Part shown: positions 18,456 through 28,081 of the stretch, piece after piece
Layout of the letters: every line of letters begins with the position of its first letter
How positions within the stretch are numbered: position 1 is the first letter of the stretch
The notes under the pieces: generated by a model
Told to the model about the DNA's origin: nothing
The model's database searches: none
What the model saw: the letters and a program-made list of their open reading frames with translations, nothing else
Position numbers and translations under genes: made by a program
Assembly: GCA_003697125.1 (NCBI GenBank)
Contig: RFGB01000021.1
Span: 1 to 53,228 of the forward strand
DNA: 53,228 bases
From: Alphaproteobacteria bacterium
Lineage (GTDB): Bacteria; Pseudomonadota; Alphaproteobacteria; Rhodobacterales; Rhodobacteraceae
Direction of reading: 5' to 3'

Positions 18456-21086
18456 ATGACAGAAGACACCCGCCTCGTGCGGCTGGCCGATTACGCCCCG
18501 CCGCCCTTCCTGGTCGAGAGCGTGAGGCTCACCTTACGCCTCGATCCCACGGCGACCCGCGTCCGGGCCGAGCTGCGGATGCTGCCGCGCGCTCGCGATG
18601 CGGATCTGGAGCTTGACGGGGTGGGCCTGCGCCTGATCGGCATGGCGGCCGACGGCCGCGCGCTCACGCCCCTGCCCACCGAGCGGGGCATCCGCATCCC
18701 CCGCGCGGACCTGCCCGAGGGGCCGTTCACCCTGTCGAGCGAGGTCGAGATCCGGCCCGAGGCGAACACCGCGCTCGAGGGGCTGTACATCTCGAAGGGA
18801 ATGTACTGCACCCAGTGCGAGGCGGAGGGTTTCCGGCGCATCACCTACTACCCCGACCGACCCGACGTGATGGCCCGCTTCCGGGTCAGGATCGAGGGCG
18901 ACTGCCCGGTCATGCTGTCGAACGGCAATCCGGTGGCATCGGGCCCGGGCTGGGCCGAATGGGACGACCCCTGGCCGAAGCCCAGCTATCTGTTCGCGCT
19001 GGTGGCGGGGGATCTGCGCGCGCTTTCCGACAGGTTCCGCACCGCATCGGGGCGCGAGGTGGCGCTGAATGTATGGGTGCGCCCGGGCGATGAAGGGCGC
19101 TGCGCGCATGCCATGCATGCGCTGAAGGAGGCGATGCGCTGGGACGAGCGCGTCTATGGCCGCGAATACGATCTGGACGTGTTCAACATCGTCGCCGTGG
19201 ATGACTTCAACATGGGGGCGATGGAAAACAAGGGGCTGAACATTTTCAACTCCAAATACGTCCTGGCCAGCCCGGAGACCGCAACGGATGCGGACTATGC
19301 CGCGATAGAGGCGATCGTTGCCCATGAATACTTTCATAACTGGACCGGAAACCGCATCACCTGCCGCGACTGGTTCCAGCTGTCGCTGAAGGAGGGGCTG
19401 ACAGTCTTCCGCGACCAGCAGTTCACCGCCGACATGCGCTCGGCCGCGGTCAAGCGGATCCAGGATGTCATCGGCCTGCGTACGCGCCAGTTCCGCGAGG
19501 ATGCCGGCCCGCTGGCCCATCCCGTCCGGCCCACCGAATATCGCGAGATCAACAACTTCTACACCGCGACCGTCTACGAGAAGGGCGCCGAGGTGATCCG
19601 CATGCTGCGGCGGCTGGTTGGGCCCGAGGGTTATGACCGCGCCGTGCGGCTGTTCTTCGACCGCCATGACGGTCAGGCGGTGACCATCGAGGACTGGCTG
19701 CGCGCCTTCGAGGATGCGACCGGCCGGGATCTGTCGCAGTTCGCGCTGTGGTATTCCCAGGCCGGCACGCCCCGCGTGGCGGTCGAGGAGGCCTGGGACG
19801 GCAGCGCGCTGACCCTGCAGCTGTCGCAGCGCGTGCCGCCCACGCCCGGCCAGCCCCGCAAGGAACCGATGGTGATTCCCGTCGCGGTGGGGGCGCTGGC
19901 GCCCGACGGCACCGAGATCGCGCCGACCGAGCTTCTGATCCTCGACGCGCCCAGGGCGGGCTTCCGGCTCGCGCGCGAGAACGGGACATGGCGCTGGCGC
20001 CCGGCCGGCGAGGCATCCGCCGGAGAGGCGGAGATGCCCGCCGGGCGGCCGGTGGTGTCGGTGCTGCGCGACTTCTCGGCCCCGGTCGTTCTGGAACGGC
20101 AGGTGGATCGCGGCACGCTGCTGTTCCTGCTGGCCCGGGACACCGACCCCTTCAGCCGCTGGGACGCGGGCCGGACCATCGCATTGCGCACCGCGCTGGA
20201 GCTTGCCGCCGGGGGCGGCCCGCGCCGGCCCGAGGCGATTCCCGTCGACTGGTCCGAGGCGCTGGCGCGCGTGCTGCGCGCGGAGGAGCTGGACCCCGCC
20301 TTCCGGGCGCTGCTGCTCGGCCTGCCGGGCGAGGAGGAGGTGGTGGGCGAGATCGCCGCGGGCGGGGGCCTCGCCGATCCCGCCGCGGTGCATGACGCGC
20401 TCGACGCCATGCGCCGGGCGCTGGGGATGCGGCTTGCACCGGATCTCCTGGCGCTGCATCGGGAACTGGACAGCCGCGGGCCCTATTCTCCCGACCCCGG
20501 CGCGGCGGGCCGGCGGGCGCTGCGCAACCGCTGCCTGACGCTGCTGATGCATGCGGGCCAGGGCGAGGCGCTGGCCGAGGCGCAGTTCGACACCGCGAAC
20601 AACATGACCGACCGGCTGCATGCGCTGATGCTGCTGACCCATTTCGACCTGCCCGGGGCGGCGGCGCGGCTGGCGGCGTTCCGCGAACGCTGGCAGGACG
20701 ATCCCGGGGTGATGGACAAGTGGTTCGCCGTGCAGGCCGGCGCGCCGCTTCCCGACGCGCTGCAGCGGGTGCGGCGCCTGACCGAGGATCCCGCCTTTGC
20801 CTGGAAGACCCCGAACCGGTTCAGGGCGCTGATCGGCGGCTTCGCCGGCAACTTCCCCGCCTTCCACGCCGCCGACGGGTCGGGCTATCGATTCGTTGCC
20901 GACTGGCTGCTGCGGCTGGATCCGGTCAACCCGCAGACAGCGGCGCGCCTGTCGACCGTCTTCGAGGGCTGGCGCAACTATGCGCCGGCCTGGCAGGGTC
21001 TGATGCGTGCCGAACTGGACCGGATAGCGGCGGTTCCGGGCCTGTCGCGCAATCTGGCCGAGATGCTGGCACGCATGCGTGCCTGA
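18456..21086 (+). CDS. pepN: Aminopeptidase N (M1 family)
   Basis: An 876-residue zinc metallopeptidase, the bacterial PepN length, that removes N-terminal residues from peptides in the cytoplasm. The GAMEN exopeptidase motif is at about 254-258 (MGAMENKGLNIFNSKYVL). The zinc site HEYFHNWTGNR is at about 290-300, with the third ligand Glu in LKEGLTVFRDQQF. The C-terminal part (from about 540) is the helical DUF3458-like domain. I used the ATG at 18456, which follows CCGGAGGTTCCCG; the longer ORF N-terminus is not family-like. No signal peptide. Confidence 0.97.
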   Translation: MTEDTRLVRLADYAPPPFLVESVRLTLRLDPTATRVRAELRMLPRARDADLELDGVGLRLIGMAADGRALTPLPTERGIRIPRADLPEGPFTLSSEVEIRPEANTALEGLYISKGMYCTQCEAEGFRRITYYPDRPDVMARFRVRIEGDCPVMLSNGNPVASGPGWAEWDDPWPKPSYLFALVAGDLRALSDRFRTASGREVALNVWVRPGDEGRCAHAMHALKEAMRWDERVYGREYDLDVFNIVAVDDFNMGAMENKGLNIFNSKYVLASPETATDADYAAIEAIVAHEYFHNWTGNRITCRDWFQLSLKEGLTVFRDQQFTADMRSAAVKRIQDVIGLRTRQFREDAGPLAHPVRPTEYREINNFYTATVYEKGAEVIRMLRRLVGPEGYDRAVRLFFDRHDGQAVTIEDWLRAFEDATGRDLSQFALWYSQAGTPRVAVEEAWDGSALTLQLSQRVPPTPGQPRKEPMVIPVAVGALAPDGTEIAPTELLILDAPRAGFRLARENGTWRWRPAGEASAGEAEMPAGRPVVSVLRDFSAPVVLERQVDRGTLLFLLARDTDPFSRWDAGRTIALRTALELAAGGGPRRPEAIPVDWSEALARVLRAEELDPAFRALLLGLPGEEEVVGEIAAGGGLADPAAVHDALDAMRRALGMRLAPDLLALHRELDSRGPYSPDPGAAGRRALRNRCLTLLMHAGQGEALAEAQFDTANNMTDRLHALMLLTHFDLPGAAARLAAFRERWQDDPGVMDKWFAVQAGAPLPDALQRVRRLTEDPAFAWKTPNRFRALIGGFAGNFPAFHAADGSGYRFVADWLLRLDPVNPQTAARLSTVFEGWRNYAPAWQGLMRAELDRIAAVPGLSRNLAEMLARMRA

Positions 21087-21099
21087 TCGCGAACGACGA

Positions 21100-21127
21100 G
21101 GGCCTGCCGGCGGGTGCCGGCAGGCCC
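21100..21127. terminator. Bidirectional hairpin between pepN and rplI
   Basis: A perfect 12-base-pair stem, GGGCCTGCCGGC / GCCGGCAGGCCC with a GGGT loop, begins 14 bases after the pepN stop and lies 37 bases beyond the convergent rplI stop. No long T-run follows on either strand, so it may act as a processing or stalling structure as much as a classical terminator. Confidence 0.65.
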
Positions 21128-21164
21128 TGATCTGTCACACCCGGCGGCGGCGGCCCGGGTCGGG

Positions 21165-21785
21165 TCAGATGCGCGGCTGTTCCTCGGCCCGGCTGTCGAT
21201 GTCGACGATCGGGCCGTCATCCTCCTGGGTCGCGCCGCCCAGGTCATCGAACAGCTCCGCGATGGCGAATTCGCCGGCCTGCTCCTCCTCGGCGCGGACG
21301 TCGGCGACCGAGCGGCCGGAGGCCTGGATCTCGGCCTCCTCGGGCGAGCGGGCGACATTGATCGTGATCGTCGCCGACACTTCGGGATGCAGGGCGATGA
21401 CGATCTGGTGCAGGCCGAGCTCCTTCACCGGCCGGTCGATCTGGACCTGGCCGCGCGTGATCGAGAAGCCGCCCTGGGTCGCGGCCTCGGCGATGTCGCG
21501 GGCGGTGACCGAGCCGTAGAGCGCGCCCGATTCCGCCGCCTGGCGGATCAGCACGAAGCTTTGGCCATCCAGCCGCGCGGCGACCGCCTCGGCCTCGCGC
21601 TTCGTCTCGAGGTTGCGCGCCTCGAGCTGGGCGCGCTCGGCCTCGAAACGCTTGCGGTTCGCCTCGGTCGCGCGCAGGGCCTTGCCCTGACGCAGCAGGT
21701 AGTTGCGGGCATAGCCGTCGCGGACACGGACGACGTCGCCCATCTGTCCGAGCTTGGCAATGCGTTCGAGAAGGATCACCTCCAT
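21165..21785 (-). CDS. rplI: 50S ribosomal protein bL9
   Basis: A 206-residue bL9. The N-terminal rRNA-binding domain reads [36 protein letters not shown], then the long connecting helix (about 42-75) and the C-terminal domain with [15 protein letters not shown] and [15 protein letters not shown]. It is longer than the roughly 150-residue E. coli protein because of an acidic C-terminal tail (about 150-206), a common extension in alphaproteobacteria. Last gene of rpsF-rpsR-rplI, 10 bases after rpsR. Confidence 0.97.
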   Translation of the reverse strand: MEVILLERIAKLGQMGDVVRVRDGYARNYLLRQGKALRATEANRKRFEAERAQLEARNLETKREAEAVAARLDGQSFVLIRQAAESGALYGSVTARDIAEAATQGGFSITRGQVQIDRPVKELGLHQIVIALHPEVSATITINVARSPEEAEIQASGRSVADVRAEEEQAGEFAIAELFDDLGGATQEDDGPIVDIDSRAEEQPRI

Positions 21786-21795
21786 CGGGTCGCTC

Positions 21796-22023
21796 CTATT
21801 TCACGGTGTAGGGCAGGAGCGCGAGGAAGCGCGCCCGCTTGATGGCCGTGGCCAGTTCGCGCTGCTTCTTGGACGAGACGGCGGTGATGCGCGACGGCAC
21901 GATCTTCCCCCGCTCGGAGATGAAGCGCTGAAGGAGCTTCACGTCCTTGTAGTCGATCTGCGGAGCGTTGGCGCCCGAGAAGGGGCAGGACTTGCGGCGC
22001 CGGAAGAAGGGTCTGCGAGCCAT
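21796..22023 (-). CDS. rpsR: 30S ribosomal protein bS18
   Basis: A 75-residue bS18 with the basic N-terminus [16 protein letters not shown], then [50 protein letters not shown], which is near-consensus for the family. It binds bS6 and 16S rRNA in the platform of the small subunit. Located between rpsF and rplI in the standard operon order; 27 bases separate it from rpsF. Confidence 0.98.
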   Translation of the reverse strand: MARRPFFRRRKSCPFSGANAPQIDYKDVKLLQRFISERGKIVPSRITAVSSKKQRELATAIKRARFLALLPYTVK

Positions 22024-22050
22024 GTGTCGGTCTCCCTGTGCGGCGGGCGG

Positions 22051-22413
22051 TCAGGCGGCGTCGTCGCGCCGGCGGCGATCATCGCGCGAGGATTTCGGCT
22101 GCATCATCGCCGAGGGACCCTCGCCATGGCTGTCCACGCGCACGGTCAGGATGCGCATGATGTCCTCGTGAAGGCGGGCGAGGCGCTCCATCTCATGCAC
22201 CGCGGCGGCCGGGGCGTCGGAGCGGATGAAGCCGTAATGGCCCTTGCGGTTCTTGTTGATCTTGTAGGCGAGGGTCTTCAGGCCCCAGTATTCCGTGCCC
22301 ACGACCGTGCCGCCATTGTCGGTGATGATCTGGCCGAGATGCTCGATCAGCGATTCGGCCTGCGGGCCGGAGATGTCCTGCCGCGCGATGAAGACATGTT
22401 CGTAGAGGGGCAT
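22051..22413 (-). CDS. rpsF: 30S ribosomal protein bS6
   Basis: A 120-residue bS6. [22 protein letters not shown] and [24 protein letters not shown] are characteristic, and the C-terminal tail is Asp/Arg-rich ([13 protein letters not shown]). The start is the ATG at 22413, preceded by GGGATGAGGGA; the ORF in the track extends about 56 codons upstream into the promoter region. It heads the rpsF-rpsR-rplI operon, divergent from fabD. The 229-base gap between them holds a short hairpin (CCGGGCA-N6-TGCCCGG at 22549-22568) and otherwise nothing I can identify with confidence. Confidence 0.97.
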   Translation of the reverse strand: MPLYEHVFIARQDISGPQAESLIEHLGQIITDNGGTVVGTEYWGLKTLAYKINKNRKGHYGFIRSDAPAAAVHEMERLARLHEDIMRILTVRVDSHGEGPSAMMQPKSSRDDRRRRDDAA

Positions 22414-22642
22414 TCCCTCATCCCTTTTCCGGCGTGCTTCGACGTGCGTTCGATGGCCGTTCCCCGGGGCCCGCACATGAGAGGCGACGCGATCCGAACT
22501 GGGGGGAACCGCGGCGGTGTATCGCCGATCCGGCCCGCGAATGCAAGTCCGGGCACGGGAATGCCCGGCCGTCGCCGCCATTGATTGCCGGGGCGCGCCC
22601 GGCTAAGCGGCGGGGCCAGGATCAAGCGAGGGAGAGGCGGGC

Positions 22643-23593
22643 ATGCGGCGGGCATTCGTGTTTCCGGGTCAGGGGGTGCAGGCGGTCGGAATGGGGCAGG
22701 CGCTGGCGCAGGCCTATCCGGCCGCGGCGGCGGTGTTCGAGGAGGTGGATGCCGCGCTGGGCGAGCCGCTGTCGCGGCTGATCTGGGAAGGGCCGGCCGA
22801 CCGTCTGACCCTGACCGAGAATGCCCAGCCGGCGCTGATGGCCACCTCGATTGCCGCGATGCGGGCGCTGGAGGCCGAAGGCGTTCCGGTCACCGCGGCC
22901 GACTTCGTCGCGGGCCATTCCCTGGGAGAATATTCCGCGCTGTGCGCCGCCGGCGCGATCGGGCTTGCCGACACCGCGCGGCTGTTGCGCCTGCGCGGCC
23001 GGGCGATGCAGGCGGCGGTTCCGGTGGGGGTTGGGGCGATGGCGGCGCTGCTGGGGCTTGACCATGAGACCGCCCGCGCGGTCGCGGCCGAGGCGGCGCA
23101 GGGCGATATCTGCGAGGCGGCGAACGACAATGATCCCGCGCAGGTGGTGGTGTCGGGCCATCGCGCGGCGGTCGAGCGGGCGGTGGAGATTGCCCGCGCG
23201 CGCGGCGCCAGGCGGGCGGTGATGCTGCCGGTCAGCGCGCCGTTCCATTGCGCGCTGATGCAGCCGGCGGCCGAAGCGATGGCCGAGGCGCTGGCCGGGG
23301 TGGAGATCCGCCGGCCGGCGGTTCCGGTGGTCTCGAATGTCCGTGCCGAGGCGGTGAGCAATCCCGAGGAGATCCGCCGCCTTCTGGTCGCGCAGGTCAC
23401 CGGCGCGGTGCGCTGGCGCGAGAGCGTGCTGTGGATGGCCGCGCAGGGGGTGAGCCAGATCGTGGAGGTCGGCGCGGGGAAGGTGCTGAGCGGTCTTGCG
23501 CGGCGGATCGACCGCGCGCTGGACAGTCGCAGCGTCGGAACCCCCGAGGAGGTCGCGGCGCTGGCCGCGGAGCTCGGCGCGCGGTCGGGCTGA
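22643..23593 (+). CDS. fabD: Malonyl-CoA:ACP transacylase
   Basis: A 316-residue FabD, which transfers malonyl from CoA to acyl carrier protein to supply fatty acid elongation. FVFPGQGVQAVGMG opens the protein; the nucleophile is Ser93 in GHSLGEYSAL; the catalytic His is in VSAPFHCALM; a Gln-containing QPALMATS segment is also present. The ATG follows GAGGGAGAGGCGGGC. It starts the fab block (fabD, then fabG, acpP, fabF) but is separated from fabG by one oppositely directed gene. Confidence 0.96.
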   Translation: MRRAFVFPGQGVQAVGMGQALAQAYPAAAAVFEEVDAALGEPLSRLIWEGPADRLTLTENAQPALMATSIAAMRALEAEGVPVTAADFVAGHSLGEYSALCAAGAIGLADTARLLRLRGRAMQAAVPVGVGAMAALLGLDHETARAVAAEAAQGDICEAANDNDPAQVVVSGHRAAVERAVEIARARGARRAVMLPVSAPFHCALMQPAAEAMAEALAGVEIRRPAVPVVSNVRAEAVSNPEEIRRLLVAQVTGAVRWRESVLWMAAQGVSQIVEVGAGKVLSGLARRIDRALDSRSVGTPEEVAALAAELGARSG

Positions 23594-23596
23594 GCC

Positions 23597-24196
23597 CTAC
23601 CAGAGACTGTCCCTCGCCAGATCGGGAAAGCCGCGGTCGAAGGCCTCGGCGTCGAAGCTGCCATCGGCCTCGCGCAGCAGCTGGCCGGCGCTGGGCAGGC
23701 CCTCGGGCGTCGGGGCCGACCAGAGCCCCGCGCGCATCAGCGCCTTGGCGCACTGGAAGTAGACCTCGCCAATGCGGAAGACGATCACGCTGCGCGGCCG
23801 GCGCCCGTTCCGCTCGAACCGGGCCGTGACATCGGGATCGTCGGTCACCACCGCGCGGCCGTTCGTCCGGATCACGATGTCCGATCCGGGCACGAGGAAC
23901 ATCAGGCTGGCGCGGCCGTCGCGGACGATGTTGCGCAGGGAATCGAGGCGGTTGTTCCCCGGCCAGTCGGGCAGCAGCAGCGTCTGCGGGTCGGCGATGC
24001 GCACGACGGGGCCGTCCTCGCCGCGCGGGCTGCAATCCGTGCCGTCGGGGCCGACGGTGGCAAGTATGGCGAATCGCGAGGCCGCCACCCAGCGCGCATA
24101 GAGCGGTGTGAGCCGCCGCGCCACCTTCGCGATGGCGAGCGGATTGACCTGGCCGTAGAGGGCCTCGAGCTGCCCTATGCCGTCGATGATGCGCAT
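23597..24196 (-). CDS. Pyridoxamine 5'-phosphate oxidase-like FMN-binding protein
   Basis: A 199-residue split-barrel flavoprotein of the PNPOx-like superfamily. FAILATVGPDGTDCSPRGEDGP, LLLPDWPGNNRLDSLRNI and VGLLF-like strand ASLMFLVPGSD, then YFQCAKALMRAGLW, are typical of the subgroup annotated as MSMEG_1061/DR2398-like PPOX proteins, whose reaction is not established. It is encoded against the fab genes: its stop lies 3 bases from the fabD stop and its start is divergent from fabG with 119 bases between. It therefore interrupts an otherwise standard fatty acid synthesis block. Confidence 0.85.
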   Translation of the reverse strand: MRIIDGIGQLEALYGQVNPLAIAKVARRLTPLYARWVAASRFAILATVGPDGTDCSPRGEDGPVVRIADPQTLLLPDWPGNNRLDSLRNIVRDGRASLMFLVPGSDIVIRTNGRAVVTDDPDVTARFERNGRRPRSVIVFRIGEVYFQCAKALMRAGLWSAPTPEGLPSAGQLLREADGSFDAEAFDRGFPDLARDSLW

Positions 24197-24315
24197 CTGT
24201 CCTTCCCCGCATCCGGGGCGATCCTAGCCCGCCCGGCGCCGGCGGAACAGGGCCGGCCTCTGGCCATGGGCGTGCCCGGCTGCTAAGCGGACCGGCGAGG
24301 AGAGGGAGGGCCGAG

Positions 24316-25053
24316 ATGTTCGATCTGTCTGGCAAGGCGGCGCTGGTCACCGGCGCTTCGGGCGGCATCGGGGGCGCGATCGCCCGTGCGCTGCATGCGC
24401 GCGGCGCGACGGTCGGCCTGTCGGGCACGCGGCGCGATGCGCTGGAACGGCTGGCCGCCGAGCTGGGATCGCGCGCCCATGTGCTGCCGTGCGACCTTTC
24501 CCAGCCCGATTCGGTGGAGGCGCTGCCCGGGCAGGCGGTTGCGGCGATGGGCGGGCTGGACATTCTGGTGAACAATGCCGGCCTGACGCGCGACGGGCTG
24601 TTCATGCGCATGTCCGACGAGGATTGGGAGCGCGTGCTGGCGGTGAACCTGACCGCGGCGATGCGGCTCGCGCGCGGGGTGCTGCGCGGCATGATGAAGG
24701 CGCGCTGGGGGCGGATCATCTCGATCACTTCGGTGGTGGGGGTGACCGGCAATCCCGGTCAGGGAAACTATGCCGCCAGCAAGGCGGGGCTGATCGGGAT
24801 GTCGAAGAGCCTTGCCGCCGAGGTGGCCAGCCGCGGCATCACGGTGAACTGCGTCGCGCCCGGCTTCATCGAGACGGCGATGACCGCGGCGCTGAGCGAG
24901 GAGCAGCGCAAGCGGCTGCTGGCCGCCGTGCCGGCCGGGAGGATGGGCACGCCCGAGGAGATTGCCGCGGCGGTGGTCTATCTGGCCAGCCCCGAGGCGG
25001 GATACGTCACCGGGACCACGCTGCATGTGAATGGCGGGCTGGCGATGGTCTGA
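24316..25053 (+). CDS. fabG: 3-oxoacyl-[ACP] reductase
   Basis: A 245-residue SDR enzyme that reduces 3-oxoacyl-ACP with NADPH in fatty acid elongation. Motifs are the TGASGGIGG cofactor loop, NNAG at 86-89, Asn111, Ser139 ([16 protein letters not shown]), Tyr152 and Lys156 (YAASK), then [11 protein letters not shown]-like [14 protein letters not shown]. The ATG follows GGAGAGGGAGGG. Position before acpP and fabF secures the assignment against the many other SDRs. Confidence 0.96.
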   Translation: MFDLSGKAALVTGASGGIGGAIARALHARGATVGLSGTRRDALERLAAELGSRAHVLPCDLSQPDSVEALPGQAVAAMGGLDILVNNAGLTRDGLFMRMSDEDWERVLAVNLTAAMRLARGVLRGMMKARWGRIISITSVVGVTGNPGQGNYAASKAGLIGMSKSLAAEVASRGITVNCVAPGFIETAMTAALSEEQRKRLLAAVPAGRMGTPEEIAAAVVYLASPEAGYVTGTTLHVNGGLAMV

Positions 25054-25082
25054 GACCCTTGCCGGCCGGCCTCAATCTGCAT

Positions 25083-25110
25083 TTGCCTCCCCATGCGAGT
25101 ATGCTATAGC
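25083..25110 (+). promoter_or_regulatory. Candidate promoter of acpP
   Basis: TTGCCT, a 16-base spacer and TATAGC lie in the 172-base gap between fabG and acpP. A separate strong promoter here would fit the high demand for acyl carrier protein. The -10 neighbourhood (TATGCTATAG) is conspicuously AT-rich for this genome. The remaining leader of about 110 bases has no obvious structure. Confidence 0.5.
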
Positions 25111-25225
25111 GCGGCACAGACAGACGCAGGGGATGACGAGGGCGAGGCGCGGGTCTCGGGCGGATTCGCGAGATGACTCCGGTGCCGGCACGACTCCGTT
25201 GCGAATCGGAAAAGAGGAAGGACCC

Positions 25226-25459
<234 letters not shown>

Positions 25460-25487
25460 TCGAGCCCGCCGACTGACGGATCTGGTG

Positions 25488-25513
25488 CGCCGCCCGGTCT
25501 GGACCGGGCGGCG
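25488..25513 (+). terminator. Hairpin after acpP
   Basis: A perfect 12-base-pair GC stem, CGCCGCCCGGTC / GACCGGGCGGCG with a TG loop, followed by TTCTGCC, begins 28 bases after the acpP stop. It likely terminates or protects the abundant acpP transcript while letting some transcription continue into fabF, which starts 80 bases later. Confidence 0.65.
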
Positions 25514-25593
25514 TTCTGCCGCTATCTGCACGGGTGCATCGGCCGCTGTCGGCGGGCGAGCGGCAGCGGACTGAGGCAGCGCAGGACATCGAC

Positions 25594-26853
25594 ATGAGAC
25601 GGGTTGTCATCACGGGCTTGGGTCTTGTGACCCCGCTGGGCTGCGGCGTCGAGGCGACCTGGCAGCGGCTGGTCGCGGGCGAATCCGGGGCCGGCAAGAT
25701 CCGGCATTTCGATGCGAGTCACCTGCCCTGCGACATCGCCTGCGAGATTCCGCTGGGTGACGGGAGCGACGGAACCTTCAATCCCGATGACTGGGTCCCC
25801 CCGCGCGAGCAGCGCAAGGTCGACCGCTTCATCACCTATGCGCTGACCGCGGCCGAGCAGGCCGTGCGCGACGCCAACTGGATGCCCGAGGACGAGGAGA
25901 GCCGCGCGCGCACCGGGGTGATGATCGGATCGGGCATCGGCGGGGTCGAATCGATCGCCGCGACGGCGGTGACGCTGAAGGAGCGGGGACCGCGGCGGGT
26001 GTCGCCCTTCTTCATTCCGGGCGCGCTGATCAACCTGTGTTCGGGGCAGGTCTCGATCCGCTATGGCTTCAAGGGCCCCAACCATGCGGTGGTCACCGCC
26101 TGCTCCACCGGCGCCCATGCCATCGGTGACGCCGCCCGGCTGATCATGCTGGGCGATGCCGATGTCATGCTGGCGGGGGGGGCGGAAAGCCCGATCAGCG
26201 AGATCGGGGTAGCCGGATTCGCCGCCTGCAAGGCGCTGTCCACGCGGTTCAACGACCAGCCCGAGAAGGCAAGCCGCCCGTGGGACCGCGACCGCGACGG
26301 CTTCGTGATGGGCGAGGGGGCCGGGATCGTCGTTCTGGAGGAACGCGAGCATGCGCTGGCCCGTGGCGCGCGGATCTATGCCGAGGTGCTCGGCTATGGC
26401 CTGTCGGGGGATGCCTATCACATCACCTCGCCCGCGCCGGATGGCAGCGGCGCGTTCCGGTCGATGCAGGCGGCGCTGAAATCGGCCGGGATCGGCCCCG
26501 ACGAGATCGACTATGTCAACGCGCATGGCACATCGACCCCGGTGGGCGACGAGATCGAGCTGGCCGCGGTTGAGCGCCTTCTCGGCGCGCATGCGCCGCG
26601 GGTGACGATGTCGTCGACGAAATCGTCGATCGGGCATCTGCTGGGGGCGGCGGGTGCGGTCGAGGCGATCTTCTGCGTGCTGGCGATCCGCGACGGGATC
26701 GCACCGCCGACGCTGAATCTGGACAACCCGTCGGTCGATCCCAAGGTCGATTTGGCGCCGCACAAGGCGGTGCGGCGGGAAATCCGGACGGCGCTTTCCA
26801 ACTCGTTCGGCTTCGGCGGCACGAACGCCTCGCTGATCATAGGCCGGCGATGA
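25594..26853 (+). CDS. fabF: Beta-ketoacyl-ACP synthase II
   Basis: A 419-residue thiolase-fold condensing enzyme. RRVVITGLGLVTPLGCGVEATW begins the protein. The nucleophile is Cys170 (TACSTGAHAIG), with the two catalytic histidines in NAHGTSTPVGD and SSIGHLLGAAG, and NSFGFGGTNASL near the end. It elongates malonyl-ACP with acyl groups. I used ATG 25594, which matches the family start. It lies 7 bases before mltG, an order conserved widely. Confidence 0.97.
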   Translation: MRRVVITGLGLVTPLGCGVEATWQRLVAGESGAGKIRHFDASHLPCDIACEIPLGDGSDGTFNPDDWVPPREQRKVDRFITYALTAAEQAVRDANWMPEDEESRARTGVMIGSGIGGVESIAATAVTLKERGPRRVSPFFIPGALINLCSGQVSIRYGFKGPNHAVVTACSTGAHAIGDAARLIMLGDADVMLAGGAESPISEIGVAGFAACKALSTRFNDQPEKASRPWDRDRDGFVMGEGAGIVVLEEREHALARGARIYAEVLGYGLSGDAYHITSPAPDGSGAFRSMQAALKSAGIGPDEIDYVNAHGTSTPVGDEIELAAVERLLGAHAPRVTMSSTKSSIGHLLGAAGAVEAIFCVLAIRDGIAPPTLNLDNPSVDPKVDLAPHKAVRREIRTALSNSFGFGGTNASLIIGRR

Positions 26854-26860
26854 GGCCGGC

Positions 26861-28027
26861 ATGCTGAGACATCTGGCCGCGACCGGGCTCAATCTGCTCA
26901 TCGTCGCGCTGATCGTGCTGGCCGGGCTGATCGGCTGGGGTGCGAAGACATTCCATGATCCCGGTCCTCTGGAGGTGCCGGCGGTGGTCGAGATTCCGCG
27001 CGGCGCGGGCCTGGAGGCGATCTCGCGGCGGCTGGCCGAGGCGGGCGCGATCCGTCATCCGGCGATCTTCCGGATCGGGGTGCGCTATCTGGGGGTGGGC
27101 GACCGCCTTCGTTTCGGCGTCTACGAGATCCCGGCCGGCGCCTCGATGCGCGACATCGTCGCCCTTCTTGAGGCCGGTGGCGCGGATGCGCGCTGGCGGA
27201 TGGTGTTCGCGATCGGCCAGCGGGGCGTCACGGTGCGCATCACCGACATGCTGTCGCGCGAGGCCGCGCCGCTGGGCGGGCCGCTTGAGGATGCGGGCAC
27301 CGCCGCGGCGATCGAGCGGGTGATCGGCTCGGATTCCTCGGTGGAATTCCGGGTCACCGTGCCGGAAGGGCTGACGGCGTGGCAGGTGGTCGAGGGTCTG
27401 AACCGGGTTCCCTTCCTGGAGGGCGAGCTGACCGAGATTCCCGCCGAGGGGTCGCTTGCGCCCGACACCTTCGCCTTCCGGCGCGGGGCGCGGCGGCAGG
27501 CGCTGCTGGACGAGATGGCCCGGGCGCAGGCGCGGATCCTGGCCGAGGCGTGGGAGAAGCGTCGCGCCGACGTGCCGCTCGCCTCGCCGCAAGAGGCGCT
27601 GATTCTGGCCTCGATCGTCGAGAAGGAGACGGCGTTGCCGGAGGAACGGCCGATCGTCGCCTCGGTGTTCATCAACCGTCTGCGGCGCGGCATGCGGCTG
27701 GAGACCGATCCGACGATCATCTACGGGATCCTGCGCGGGCGGGGAACCTTCGACCGCGAGATCACGGTTTCGGACCGCAACGGTGTGACCGAGCGGCGTC
27801 TGCATGGGGCGGTGCTCTACAACACCTATCAGATCGACGGGCTGCCGCCGACCCCGATCGCCAATCCGGGCCGGGCCTCGATAGAAGCGGTGGTGAACCC
27901 GGCGGAGACCCGCTTCCTGTTCTTCGTTGCCGATGGCAGCGGCGGGCATGCCTTTGCCGAGACGCTGGCGGAGCATCAGGCCAATGTGGCGCGCTGGCGG
28001 CGCCTGCGTTCGGAACGGTCGGACTGA
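26861..28027 (+). CDS. mltG: Endolytic murein transglycosylase MltG
   Basis: A 388-residue inner-membrane protein. One N-terminal membrane helix (about 10-28, LNLLIVALIVLAGLIGWG) anchors a periplasmic LysM-like region and the YceG/MltG domain. The catalytic glutamate lies in ILASIVEKETALPEERP, followed by LRRGMRLETDPTIIYG, YNTYQIDGLPPTPIANPG and FLFFVADGSGGHAFAETLAEH. It cleaves nascent glycan strands to end peptidoglycan polymerisation. It is the last gene before the GTA cluster, which starts about 140 bases downstream. Confidence 0.95.
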   Translation: MLRHLAATGLNLLIVALIVLAGLIGWGAKTFHDPGPLEVPAVVEIPRGAGLEAISRRLAEAGAIRHPAIFRIGVRYLGVGDRLRFGVYEIPAGASMRDIVALLEAGGADARWRMVFAIGQRGVTVRITDMLSREAAPLGGPLEDAGTAAAIERVIGSDSSVEFRVTVPEGLTAWQVVEGLNRVPFLEGELTEIPAEGSLAPDTFAFRRGARRQALLDEMARAQARILAEAWEKRRADVPLASPQEALILASIVEKETALPEERPIVASVFINRLRRGMRLETDPTIIYGILRGRGTFDREITVSDRNGVTERRLHGAVLYNTYQIDGLPPTPIANPGRASIEAVVNPAETRFLFFVADGSGGHAFAETLAEHQANVARWRRLRSERSD

Positions 28028-28052
28028 AGTCATGCAACCGTGAAGATAGGTC

Positions 28053-28081
28053 TTGACAGTGCGCGCGCTCTCTGGTAGTGA
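28053..28081 (+). promoter_or_regulatory. Probable promoter of the GTA cluster
   Basis: TTGACA, a 17-base spacer and TAGTGA lie between mltG and GTA gene 1. This is the only convincing promoter-like site before g1, and the layout is almost the same as the sit promoter (TTGACA-N17-TAGTCA). Two exact tandem copies of AAACTGCC start at the end of the -10 element. In Rhodobacter the cluster promoter is controlled by the CtrA/GafA circuit; no regulator gene is in this window. Confidence 0.55.

Noticed and set aside
22549-22568. CCGGGCA-N6-TGCCCGG hairpin before rpsF as an S6/S18-binding leader
   Set aside because: The known S6:S18 leader element has a specific CCG-containing bulged stem that I cannot recognise here; the hairpin may be chance in GC-rich DNA.
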